Assembly (NCBI GenBank): GCA_017445585.1
Contig: JAFSTX010000042.1
Location: 1-64,000 of the forward strand
DNA length: 64,000 nt
Reading direction: 5' to 3'
Source of the DNA: Lachnospiraceae bacterium
Lineage (GTDB): Bacteria > Bacillota > Clostridia > Lachnospirales > Lachnospiraceae
Part shown: positions 26,001-33,449 of the stretch, in pieces
Numbering within the stretch: position 1 is the first letter of the stretch
How the letters are laid out: each line of letters begins with the position of its first letter
Notes under the pieces: generated by a model
What the model was told of the DNA's origin: nothing
Database searches by the model: none
The model's input: only the letters and a program-made list of their open reading frames with translations
Made by a program: the position numbers and the translations under genes

Positions 26001-26211
26001 CCTCGTCCGGATAATCGCCGCCCATATACTCCAGGAGCGCTATCGAACGGTAGCGCGTACCGCACTGCTCCAGCACATTGTCACAATACAGTCTTACTCC
26101 GAGCGAGAGCATCATGATGGCGGTAAAAAGCGTGATCAGCAGAAAAAAGAGCGTAGTCCTGCCTTTTGCCCTGAGATTTGACTTTATTCCGTTTCTGATG
26201 ATCGTTTTCAT
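23050..26211 (-). CDS. FtsX/MacB-type ABC transporter permease
   Basis: A 1053-residue membrane protein. An N-terminal transmembrane helix (about residues 22-44) is followed by a large extracytoplasmic domain, a group of helices in the middle (about 430-580), a second extracytoplasmic domain and a C-terminal group of helices ending in GRSHLMELLANRE. The two-half layout with FtsX-like segments (NTRKREFALMRGLGTGRGRI is the typical cytosolic loop) fits the large predicted permeases of antimicrobial-peptide or lipoprotein ABC systems in Bacillota. The ATP-binding protein is encoded 47 bp downstream. I use the ATG at 26211 although no ribosome binding site precedes it; the TATAAT at about 26249 lies close to the start, so translation could be leaderless or begin further in. 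Confidence 0.88.
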   Translation of the reverse strand: MKTIIRNGIKSNLRAKGRTTLFFLLITLFTAIMMLSLGVRLYCDNVLEQCGTRYRSIALLEYMGGDYPDEDVADARAREAASALDVSRMQAVNGVKSYIPAQKALLYADGYVRSGSKSDYAKHGVICVSGISHPYYRTYLVEVDPEEIEGESDPDDDSFSFGMGSLYREETDYSRPFYYSARIASVYYGMEQKENVLINILPGETGWTPEFGETYLLNGIFHSKNTVDGMLNSLTAFELLPFEDSDEQPFIRCTDGMELPEAFEMAVEKYTYANSYIYADYFTDLEDIYEFHQGLVYIEKGREPQAGEEGACVISADLAGKLGVTAGGRISVTVLSSDEKSRYSLTPSQTADTLTVTGITNATNDYQSHIWIMGQGPSQPLFGYQLGTLTLENAAAIQAVEEIQEFVPEGVRVLLYDQGYGDTVKPFNSMRSTATNVLMICALGMAAVLILFAFLFVSRQNYTVKIMISLGTDRSRVAAWFVAGTLVISLGAALAGGLLGQLGLPVLFEKIEASIADEVQISTLYSETVLGITKDAAYSTDFAPGAVWLAAAAVVLASVVLTLAFLPSAFRDGSLKRGKTRVRVPHGRTVTAGRGALRFASLSILRGGLRSLVVPAVSLVLTLVMIVLGGIYSGWHRQLAAAHEETVIDGIAVSINGRYYSDLVIPIENVRKLISIENVDRVWLSTPGMPYWSPAEMPSFGDGGFSRESRMDWIKTQPQVVPVNTLRGAKEFYYSEPVVKWKDGWDESFLAGEYETIYDHLQSMSAKPSAVSEGGSFSTYTIPGVAGDRYMQERGLEIGDSFSVVVLEDRMLYEAEIPIEIEIVGSYRQIGEKAQIYTPLSMTVIPDAVYTQDPEAHRPQTRYEYYGYTPEETLEYFYYFKTVFSTCRFTLSSAKDLDDAREALYDMGFSRVGKTRSVRTSIVLRDAAYLKLTETLQRYIYTGRIIMTMIFAVIAVTGFIISWLMINTRKREFALMRGLGTGRGRIYLSFFLEQALLALAGCGIGCLSMLLISGSGLQWIIVAGYLVFYLLGCSISIILIGRSHLMELLANRE

Positions 26212-26217
26212 ATGCAA

Positions 26218-26247
26218 AAAAATGACCTAAATTAGTATTTAGGTCAT
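26218..26247 (-). terminator. Terminator between the C39-like gene and the ABC permease
   Basis: On the minus strand ATGACCTAAA pairs with TTTAGGTCAT around a short loop, followed by a seven-T run. It should end transcription of the copper operon and C39-like gene just before the permease start codon. Confidence 0.8.
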
Positions 26248-26304
26248 TATAGCATATTAATTCTTTTTTTAAAGCGTGGCAGCTTATATGACCGGTCACA
26301 GCGG

Positions 26305-26925
26305 TCACTTCATATAGTCAATCATGGCGATGCGGCTCATGCGGTCGTAGTCCAGGTAGGATACCGACCGGTTCCAGTTATCGTGGATCACAAGAAGCCT
26401 CACCGGGCGGCTCATCCGCAGATATACATAACCTGTGATCGTGACGGAATGGCTGCGGTAGTAGCAGTTTCCGTCGTGGTGAAAAGAGATGACGACCGGG
26501 GTGCCGCCGTCGATAAGTCTCATGATCCCCGCGTAGCCAAATCCGACTCCGCGCACTGCCCGCGCATGCGCGCGTTTTTTTACCCCGAGAGCGCGGGCGG
26601 CGCGGTTCATGATCCAGGCGATCGCAAAAGGATTCGTACCGCGTCCCTTTTCACGGTAGAGCGGCCAGAAAGCCTTTTTTCTCACTACCGGATAGACCTC
26701 GGCAAAATCTCTGCTGCTCTCGCGCGAAAGAACGCACGCCGCAGAGCAGAGACTGCAATTATTGCGTCCGTATTCTCTCTGCAGCTCGCTTGGGATCCCC
26801 GTAATCACACGCCTTGACGGAGCAGCCGGGCGTCCGGTTTTTCCGCCTCTGACAGCCTTGACGTAGCTGACTATATTGTCGTCAGAAAGTCTTTTTTTGT
26901 AAAACGATTCCGGTGCGCGGGACAT
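26305..26925 (-). CDS. Peptidase C39-like (papain-fold) protein
   Basis: A 206-residue protein without a signal peptide. It shows a likely Cys-His-Asp arrangement: NNCSLCSAACVLS with the candidate nucleophile Cys, then HSVTITGYVYL with the His, and VIHDNWNRSVSYLDYDRM with a D/N. This is the C39-like fold used by bacteriocin-processing domains and by many stand-alone proteins of unknown role. It starts seven bases after copZ, so it may be co-transcribed with the copper operon. The ABC transporter downstream is separated by a terminator, so a joint peptide-export role is possible but not shown. The stretch FHHDGNCYYRSHSVTITG supports the fold assignment. Confidence 0.7.
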   Translation of the reverse strand: MSRAPESFYKKRLSDDNIVSYVKAVRGGKTGRPAAPSRRVITGIPSELQREYGRNNCSLCSAACVLSRESSRDFAEVYPVVRKKAFWPLYREKGRGTNPFAIAWIMNRAARALGVKKRAHARAVRGVGFGYAGIMRLIDGGTPVVISFHHDGNCYYRSHSVTITGYVYLRMSRPVRLLVIHDNWNRSVSYLDYDRMSRIAMIDYMK

Positions 26926-26932
26926 GTCTTTT

Positions 26933-27142
26933 TCAATCCTGACCGACGTATTCGTAATCCTTTGCCTCGACCGCAGCCTTTACCGCCGCCTCGTCAAAGT
27001 CCCCGCAAAGCGTCATGACCGCAGTGCCATTCTCATGGCTTGTGACAGCGGATTCCACGAAGGGAAGCGCCTCAAGGGCCTTCTTGACCGTGGCTTCGCA
27101 GTGCTCGCACATCATACCTTTGATCTTAACTGTCTTTTCCAT
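26933..27142 (-). CDS. copZ: Copper chaperone CopZ (HMA domain), also in frame with copA
   Basis: A 69-residue heavy-metal-associated protein: MEKTVKIKGMMCEHCEATVK with the metal-binding MxCxxC motif. It delivers Cu(I) in the cytosol to the CopA ATPase. The ATG at 27142 has a strong TAAGGAGA site, which itself is translated in the upstream frame as NKEIK. No stop codon separates it from the C-terminal part of copA, so a CopA-CopZ fusion can also be made in principle. The ATGs and the ribosome binding site argue that free CopZ is a real product. Confidence 0.9.
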   Translation of the reverse strand: MEKTVKIKGMMCEHCEATVKKALEALPFVESAVTSHENGTAVMTLCGDFDEAAVKAAVEAKDYEYVGQD

Positions 27143-29520
27143 TTTTATCTCCTTATTTGTACTGACGCTTGTCTCCGCGGCGATGCGTCTCCTGCGTCCG
27201 CGCGGCGCATGGTCGCGGGAAGCGTCCTTCATTTTAAACAGGTTCAGGCGCAGAGCGTTCATGCATACCGTAAAGCTCGACAGGCTCATTGCCGCTGCGG
27301 CGATCATGGGATTCATCTTCCACGCGAGGATCCCGGCGGCGATCGGTATGCAGATCACGTTATAGAAAAACGCCCAGAACAGATTCTCGTGAATGTTTAA
27401 AAGTGTCCTGCGGCTCAGGCGTATCGCGGCGGCCACATCGGTTATCGAGCTGTTCATCAGCACGATGTCGGCAGAGTCGATCGCCACATCGGTCCCTGCG
27501 CCTATAGCGATACCGATATCGGCGCACGTCAGAGCGGGCGCATCGTTGATGCCGTCGCCCACCATGGCGACTTTGCCGGATTTCTGAAGGCCGCGTATCA
27601 CGTCCGCCTTTCCGTCCGGCAGAACGCCCGCGATCACCCGGTCCACTCCGGCTGCTACGCCGATGGCCTTTGCCGTGCGCTCATTGTCCCCCGTAAGCAT
27701 GACCACGTCAAGGCCAAGCGCCCTCAGCTGCTTTATTCCCTCCGCGGAGTCAGGCTTGATACGATCCGCCACGGCTATGATGCCAAGGAGCTTCCCGTCG
27801 CGTGCAAAAAAGAGGGGTGTGCGGCCTGCCTCTGCCAGCGCCGCCGCCTTTCCCTGAGATCTGCCGGCACTGCTGCAACCGTCTCTATATAGGCGCCGCT
27901 CCCTCCGGCCAGACTCCTTCCGTCCAGGCTTGCGCGCAGTCCATTGCCCGGGAGTATTTCAAAATCCGTGACCTGCGCGGGACACATGCCGCGCTCACTC
28001 GCAGCCGCAACGATTGCGCCCGCCAGGGGATGCTCGCTTTTTGATTCGAGGGCGTAGGCCGTTGCCAAAAGCTCCTCGCCAGAGAGCCCTTCGGAAGGGA
28101 TAATATCCGTGACTTCTGGTCTGCCCGAGGTGATGGTGCCGGTCTTATCGAGAGCTATGATCTCCGTCTTGCCGGCAATCTCAAGCGCCTCGCTCGTCTT
28201 AAAGAGCACGCCGTTTTTCGCCCCGAGTCCGTTTCCGACCATGATCGCCACAGGTGTGGCAAGTCCCAGCGCGCACGGGCAGCTGATGACAAGGACAGAT
28301 ATTCCCCTGGCCAGCGCAAAGCTCACGCTCTCACCGGCGATAAGCCATCCGGCAACGACCAGGACTGCTATCCCGATGACCGCAGGCACGAAGATACCCG
28401 AGACCTTGTCTGCGATCCTGGCGATGGGCGCTTTGGTCGCGGCAGCGTCTGAAACCATATGTATGATCTGCGCCAGAGTGGTATCCTCACCTACCCTGAG
28501 CGCTCTGCAGCGCAGAAATCCCGATGTGTTGATCGTAGCCGCGCTGACCCTGTCGCCGGCGGCTTTGTCGACCGGTATCGATTCGCCGGTGAGCGCCGAC
28601 TCATCGACTGCGCTCGCTCCCTCGATGACTTCTCCGTCCACAGGGATATTTTCGCCGGGACGCACCGCAAAGACGTCGCCCACTCTGACCTGATCTATGG
28701 GTACGATGACTTCTTCTCCGTCACGTACGAGCGTCGCGGTCTTCGGCGCCAGCTTCATAAGGCTCTTCAGGGCATTCGTCGTTCGGCCCTTGCTGAGCGA
28801 TTCGAGGAGCTTGCCCACCGTGATGAGCGCCGGTATCATCGCCGCAGATTCAAAGTAGAGCTGATCGTGATAGAGCTCCATCAGATCCGCATTCGACGCG
28901 CCGGCGGTGATCATCCCGCACATCTCGAAAAAGACGTAAGTGCTCCAGGCAAAAGAGACTGAAGCTCCGAGCGCCACAAGGGTATCCATATTTGGCGAGC
29001 CGTGAAGGAGCGAGCTGAATCCGCTCGTAAAGAATTTGCCGTTTATGATCATGACCGCCGCGGCCAGGATCATCTGTGCGAGCGTCAGGGCGAGGTGGTT
29101 ATGAACAAAGAATTCAGGCAGCGGCCAGCCGAGCATGTTGTGGCCCATGGTGATATACATGAGCACAAGCAGGAATGCTACGGAAAAAATCAGCCTGCGC
29201 CGGAGCTTCGGGCTCTCCCGGTCCCTGAGCGCATCCTCTTCCGCCGCAAAAGCGGACGATCCGCCGCCTGTGCCAGCATTCCCCTTTATTCCGGCTGAGT
29301 CCGCACCGCCTGCGCGTCCTGCCGTCTTTCTTTTCGCTCCGTATCCTGCCGCTTCCACGGCCTCGATTATAGCAGCCGGCGCCGCACTTCCCTCTACGCC
29401 CATGGAATTTGTCAGCAGACTGACGGACACCGAATCCACACCCGGCACCTTGGCTACCGCCTTTTCTACGCGCGCCTGACATGCGGCGCAGCTCATTCCC
29501 GTTACTATATACTGTTCCAT
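26933..29520 (-). pseudogene. copA: Copper-translocating P-type ATPase CopA, split by a one-base frameshift
   Basis: The N-terminal part (27775-29520, 581 codons) has the HMA domain with GMSCAACQ (C11, C14), the TGES actuator motif, the [10 protein letters not shown] translocation motif and DKTGT with the phosphorylated Asp. The C-terminal part (from about 27849 down to 26933) continues with VADRIKPDSAEGIKQL, MLTGDN and GDGINDAP and ends with helices, then an in-frame CopZ domain. The two parts are in different frames: after PADLRE the correct continuation ([15 protein letters not shown], then [14 protein letters not shown]) is one base out of register at GGGAAAGG (27849-27851), where one A appears to be missing. 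This may be a real mutation or an assembly error in a homopolymer. If real, CopA is truncated before its ATP-hinge region and inactive. Confidence 0.85.
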
Positions 29521-29572
29521 TTTTCTCCTTCGGTTATTACCCTGAGTTATTTCATCAGTTTCTGCACCTGAG

Positions 29573-29884
29573 CTATTTCATCAGTTTCTGCATGACCTTG
29601 ACGAATTCATCGATCGCCTCGTCATCCCCGCTGCGAATGTCTTCGGAAACGCAGCTCTTTATGTGACATGCCAGCAATTCGCGGTTAAAGCTATTTAGCG
29701 CCGCCGTCACCGCCGAGACCTGTATCAGAATATCCGGACAATAAGCATCGTTTTCGACCATGCCCTGTATACCGCGAATCTGTCCCTCGGCCAGCTTCAG
29801 TCGCCTGATCAGCGCTGCCTGCTCCTCCGGCGTTCTCTTCTTTTTTCTCCCGCTGCAATGAGGACAGCTTTTCTCCTCGTTCAT
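29573..29884 (-). CDS. csoR: CsoR-family copper-sensing repressor
   Basis: A 103-residue DUF156/CsoR-family protein with the Cu(I) ligands C49 (YCPDIL), H74 and C78 (CHIKSC). It represses the copper efflux operon until Cu(I) binding releases it. It is the first gene of the csoR-copA-copZ operon. An operator-like palindrome lies in the promoter 260 bp upstream. The extra N-terminal CPHC motif is a common variation. Just beyond its stop codon the last about 25 bases of the gene are duplicated in tandem (29540-29590), a slippage scar that does not alter the protein. Confidence 0.92.
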   Translation of the reverse strand: MNEEKSCPHCSGRKKKRTPEEQAALIRRLKLAEGQIRGIQGMVENDAYCPDILIQVSAVTAALNSFNRELLACHIKSCVSEDIRSGDDEAIDEFVKVMQKLMK

Positions 29885-29936
29885 ATCTTCACGCTTTCAT
29901 ACATTTGTTTACTGTTACCATATTTTGTCTGCTATA

Positions 29937-30118
29937 GCCACAGAATGCTGTCTGCCATACCCACGGATTGCTGTCTGCCATACCCACGGATTGCTGTCTG
30001 CCATACCTATGGATTGCTGTCTGCCATACCCACGGATTACTGTCTGCCATACCTATGGATTGCTGTCTGCGATACCCACGGATTGCTGTCTGCCATACCT
30101 ATGGATCATTATCTGCCA
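29937..30118. repeat. 23-bp tandem repeat (minisatellite) in the csoR leader
   Basis: About eight copies of a 23-bp unit containing CTGTCTGCCATACC, alternating between two variants (CCCACGG and CCTATGG), with a degenerate last copy. The unit is not a multiple of three, so all plus-strand frames stay open, which explains the apparent open frames here. It lies in the presumed 5' untranslated region of csoR-copA. Confidence 0.9.
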
Positions 30119-30142
30119 TACTACCCGGGACCTTGCTTTGCT

Positions 30143-30165
30143 ATACCCCCGGAGGGTATTGTCAA
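30143..30165 (-). promoter_or_regulatory. Copper operon promoter with CsoR operator
   Basis: A 17-base GC-rich palindrome, ATACCCCC-G-GAGGGTAT (30143-30159), matches the form of CsoR operators (TACCCC..GGGGTA). It directly follows minus-strand TTGACA (30160-30165) in the spacer region, so bound CsoR would block RNA polymerase. The -10 element is less clear (TATAGC/TAGCAA overlaps the operator). Confidence 0.7.
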
Positions 30166-30209
30166 AAATAGAATATATCTCCTGCTTCGATTTGTCAATA
30201 TTCGCATTT

Positions 30210-30312
30210 ATATGAAGCACGATTTCACAAACAAGCTCCAACAACGCACGATCTCACGAATTCTATGTAAAGAATAATCTCACATCCTCTTATGTAAAGC
30301 ACAATCTCCCGT
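30210..30312. repeat. Degenerate short direct repeats TATGWAAGMAYRATYTCAC
   Basis: Four imperfect copies of a motif like TATGTAAAGCACAATCTC occur at roughly 30210, 30246, 30270 and 30290, spaced irregularly. They lie upstream of the copper promoter in a gene-free stretch. Their function is not evident. Confidence 0.5.
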
Positions 30313-30342
30313 ACTCGTTTTCCGCACCGTCTGCTGTCCGAA

Positions 30343-30502
30343 TTCTGCTCAAACCATATAAAACTGATCATTTGAGCAGAAAACGAAAGACCATAGAGGC
30401 TGCTGCGGCATGCTTTTTCTGCTCAAAACATATTAAACCGATCATTTGAGCAGAAAATGAAGGTACATAGCGGCTGCCGCGGCATGCTGTTTCTGCTCAA
30501 AA
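30343..30502. repeat. 74-bp tandem repeats, each containing a hairpin
   Basis: Two copies (30343-30416 and 30417-30490) followed by a partial third (30491-30502). Each begins TTCTGCTCAAA and contains the complement TTTGAGCAGAA about 28 bases later, so each can form an 11-bp hairpin. The copies differ at about ten positions, so the duplication is not recent. The gap 30166-30508 holds no gene. Confidence 0.85.
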
Positions 30503-30507
30503 CAAAA

Positions 30508-30544
30508 GACAGACCCTTTTTGCCCGAAAGGAAAGGGTCTGTCT
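30508..30544 (-). terminator. Terminator after ddh
   Basis: On the minus strand AGACAGACCCTTT pairs with AAAGGGTCTGTCT (13 bp) and is followed by TTTGTTTT. It lies 22 bp after the ddh stop. Confidence 0.92.
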
Positions 30545-30565
30545 ATATATCTTAATTGCTTTGTT

Positions 30566-31546
30566 TTACAGAAGCGTCTTTCTGATGGTTTCACCGTCCA
30601 GCGGCGAGAGGTCAGCCGGTGCGATGTCAAAGACTGTCACGCAGCCGGTGCGGCCTCGGCGCACCATACGGTCGACCGCCCTCGCGCATGCCACCAGCAC
30701 GCAGGCTGTGAATTCCGGATTGGAATCCAGCTTAAGGCTGTATTCGATAGTCTCGTTATGCTCACGCGAGAGACCGGTCCTGCCGCTGCGGATCACGAAG
30801 CCGCCGTGTGGCAGTCCGCTGTGATCGCGTGCCATCTCTTCGGCGCTGATAAAATGCACCGTCGTATCGTATTCGTCAAAATAATTCGGCATAGTCTTGA
30901 TCTCACGTTCGATCCGCGCCAGATCAGCGCCCTCCTCAGCTACCACAAAGCACTCGCGCTGATGTTTTTCGCGTGTAGAGAGTTCCGGCTGAGAGCCGCT
31001 TCGCACAGCATCGAGAGCCTTGTCGATCGGAATGGTGTACTGACGTGCATCCAAGACTCCATCTATACGGCGGATCGCGTCGGAATGACCCTGACTAACG
31101 CCCTTGCCCCAGAATGTATAAGTCTCGCCCTCCGGCAGGATCGCCGAAGCGTAGAGCCTGTTAAGTGAAAAAAGGCCGGGATCCCAACCCGCAGAAATCA
31201 GTGCTAGTTTCCCGCCGCTCTTTGCGGCCTTATCTACAGACGCAAAATGCTCCGGAATATGAGCATGAGTATCAAAGCTGTCGATCACATTAAAACGGTC
31301 GGCCAGCTTTGGAGTCATCTCGGGCAGATCAGTAGCACTGCCCGCGCAAATCACCAACACATCGATCTCCCCCGCATGGGCATCCAGCTCGGAAAGGCTG
31401 TAAACCGGCAGTCCCGTCGCGGTTCTTACCCCAGTAGGGTCGCGTCTTGTGAATACACCAGTAACTTCAATGTCGGGCGAGAGCATTGCCGCACTCTCTA
31501 CCCCGCGGCCCAGGTTACCATAGCCGCAGATCGCGATCTTTGTCAT
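30566..31546 (-). CDS. ddh: meso-Diaminopimelate dehydrogenase
   Basis: A 326-residue NADPH-dependent enzyme that makes meso-2,6-diaminopimelate directly from tetrahydrodipicolinate, the one-step branch of lysine and peptidoglycan precursor synthesis. The N-terminus IAICGYGNLGRGVE is the nucleotide-binding Rossmann motif, SAGWDPGLFSLNRLY and WGKGVSQGHSDAIRRI are family-specific substrate-site segments, and the length is standard. It follows dapA-dapB on the same strand after a 140-bp AT-rich gap, so the three genes provide a complete route from aspartate semialdehyde. A good AAGGAGG ribosome binding site precedes the ATG. Confidence 0.95.
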   Translation of the reverse strand: MTKIAICGYGNLGRGVESAAMLSPDIEVTGVFTRRDPTGVRTATGLPVYSLSELDAHAGEIDVLVICAGSATDLPEMTPKLADRFNVIDSFDTHAHIPEHFASVDKAAKSGGKLALISAGWDPGLFSLNRLYASAILPEGETYTFWGKGVSQGHSDAIRRIDGVLDARQYTIPIDKALDAVRSGSQPELSTREKHQRECFVVAEEGADLARIEREIKTMPNYFDEYDTTVHFISAEEMARDHSGLPHGGFVIRSGRTGLSREHNETIEYSLKLDSNPEFTACVLVACARAVDRMVRRGRTGCVTVFDIAPADLSPLDGETIRKTLL

Positions 31547-31686
31547 TGCAAACCTCCTTATAGCAAAATCTTAATATACATAATCTTAAGACACAAAACC
31601 ATAATAGATGAGAAGATACAAGTTCTTCATACAATATCGATATGTCAGGCCATACATCCGGACAAGGGATCATCCCGTTTGCGTCT

Positions 31687-32433
31687 TCAGATCCGCATCA
31701 GGTCCTTCATATCATACAGACCTGCCGGGCGGTCCAGCAGCCATGCGGCCGCTGTCAGTGCTCCTTCCGCAAAGAGTGCCCTGCTGTGTGCCTCGTGCCT
31801 GAGAGTGATAGTCTGATAAGCTGTGCAGACGTGCACCTCATGTATGCCTGCTATATTGCCCATGCGCACCGACTGCACGCCGATATCGCCCTTCCTGCGG
31901 GCGCCCATGCCGCTGCGGCCGGTCGTGATATTTGCATTTTCCCTCACCGATGCGATCTCGCGCGCCAGCGTCAGCGCAGTCCCGCTCGGAGCGTCGATCT
32001 TGCGGTTATGATGGGTCTCCACTATCTCTACGTCGGCATCGGGAAAAAGCGACGCCGTACGCTTTGCCATCTCCACGAGCAGAGCAACACCGAGAGAATA
32101 GTTCGCCGCAAAGAAAACAGGTATTGACTCCGCCGCTTCATGTATCAGAGCAAGCTCCTCTTCGGTCTGCCCGGTAGTGGCGATGACGAGAGGCAACGAA
32201 TGTTTCTTTGCAAATCCGACCAGTTCCGCGGTATCGCTGTGATACGAAAAATCCACCACACAATCCACGCGGCTCTCCGCCTCGTCAAACGTCTTCACAC
32301 ACAAATCGGGGTATTCGCGGCTGCCATTCGGGTCAACGCCTCCGGCCAACTCCGCGCCGCAGCAGCCGGACTGTGCCAGCGCCGCGACCTCGCGTCCCAT
32401 AAAACCTCCGAGCCCCACTACAAGTATTCTCAT
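31687..32433 (-). CDS. dapB: 4-Hydroxy-tetrahydrodipicolinate reductase
   Basis: A 248-residue protein with the N-terminal NAD(P)H-binding motif VVGLGGFMGREV, VDFSYHSDTAEL, NYSLGVALL and the substrate-binding EIVETHHNRKIDAPSGTAL motif carrying the catalytic histidine pair and lysine. It reduces the DapA product to tetrahydrodipicolinate. It overlaps dapA by four bases (ATGA). No lysine riboswitch is visible upstream of this operon. Confidence 0.96.
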   Translation of the reverse strand: MRILVVGLGGFMGREVAALAQSGCCGAELAGGVDPNGSREYPDLCVKTFDEAESRVDCVVDFSYHSDTAELVGFAKKHSLPLVIATTGQTEEELALIHEAAESIPVFFAANYSLGVALLVEMAKRTASLFPDADVEIVETHHNRKIDAPSGTALTLAREIASVRENANITTGRSGMGARRKGDIGVQSVRMGNIAGIHEVHVCTAYQTITLRHEAHSRALFAEGALTAAAWLLDRPAGLYDMKDLMRI

Positions 32434-33317
32434 ATCAGTCCCTGCTCCTTCATCAGGCGGAGCAGTACCTCCTCATGTGCACTCTCCATGGGTACGAGCG
32501 GCAGGCGCAGCCTATTCTCACAGAATCCCATCGCAGCCATGGCGGCTTTCACGGGTATCGGGTTCACCTCACAGAAGAGCGCCTTGATCAGCGGCAGAAG
32601 CTCGGTCTGGAGCTTCACGCTGCCGGCGATGTCGCCGTCAAAAAACCTGCGGCACATCTCGACAGTGGCAGCAGGCATGGGGTTTGAAAGCACAGAGATG
32701 ACTCCGATGCCGCCCATGGCCAGGATCGGCACTATCTGATCGTCGTTACCGGAGTAAATGTCGAGCTTGTCTCCCGCCACGGCAAAAGTCTCCACGATCC
32801 TGGAGATATCGCTGTTCGCTTCCTTCACTGCGACGATATTCTCATGCTCGCCGAGTCTGGCGTAGGTCGCAGGCTCGATCCCGACTCCCGTGCGCGAAGG
32901 CACGTTATAGAGGATGACGGGCTTCTCTGCAGCATCTGCCACCGTGAAGAAGGACTTCACCAGGCCTCCCTGAGTGGCTTTATTATAGTAGGGAGTCACG
33001 CAGAGTACGGCATCGGCGCCGGCTTTGCAGGCATGTCTGGTCATCAGTACGGAGTGCGCGATATCGTTCGATCCGGTGCCCGCTATGACGGGAACACGGC
33101 CGTCTATATACTCCAGTGCCTTTTCCAGCAGTCTCTGATGCTCATCGACGCCAAGCGTGGATTTCTCGCCGGTGGTGCCGCAGATGACGAGAGCGTTAAT
33201 CCCCTCTTCGATCTGCCAGTCGATAAGCCTGCGCAGCGCAGGATAATCCACTCCCGATTCATTGAAAGGCGTGATCAGTGCAGTCGCCGCGCCCTTAAAT
33301 ACAGGTGTCTTTTTCAT
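32430..33317 (-). CDS. dapA: 4-Hydroxy-tetrahydrodipicolinate synthase
   Basis: A 295-residue TIM-barrel enzyme condensing pyruvate with aspartate semialdehyde, the committed step of lysine/DAP synthesis. Visible are GTTGEKSTL, GTGSNDIAHSV, VTPYYNKATQGGL with the tyrosine of the catalytic triad, YNVPSRTGV and AVKEANSDI with the Schiff-base lysine. It is the first gene of dapA-dapB, with a GGAGG ribosome binding site. A TTGAAA...CATACT/TACTAT promoter candidate lies about 60 bp upstream. Confidence 0.96.
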   Translation of the reverse strand: MKKTPVFKGAATALITPFNESGVDYPALRRLIDWQIEEGINALVICGTTGEKSTLGVDEHQRLLEKALEYIDGRVPVIAGTGSNDIAHSVLMTRHACKAGADAVLCVTPYYNKATQGGLVKSFFTVADAAEKPVILYNVPSRTGVGIEPATYARLGEHENIVAVKEANSDISRIVETFAVAGDKLDIYSGNDDQIVPILAMGGIGVISVLSNPMPAATVEMCRRFFDGDIAGSVKLQTELLPLIKALFCEVNPIPVKAAMAAMGFCENRLRLPLVPMESAHEEVLLRLMKEQGLI

Positions 33318-33449
33318 ACGTTCCTCCTGATGGTCTTACTGTATATAGTATGACAGATTTCCGTGACTATTTCAATAATTTGTTACGAAATTATTACAAA
33401 AATCATATTGCAGGAAAAGAATCCTTTTCTCGGTCGTTGCCTTAATCCA

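Noticed and set aside
27840-27860. Programmed frameshift in copA
   Set aside because: The codons AGG GAA AGG do not form a slippery heptamer and no stimulatory structure is evident; a deletion or sequence error is simpler.
29858-30277. Plus-strand open frames rich in Cys/Pro (CCLPYPRIAVCHTYG)
   Set aside because: They come from translating the 23-bp tandem repeat, which is open in all three frames; no start signal.
33318-33449. Lysine riboswitch upstream of dapA
   Set aside because: The interval is AT-rich and too short, without the conserved lysine aptamer sequence.
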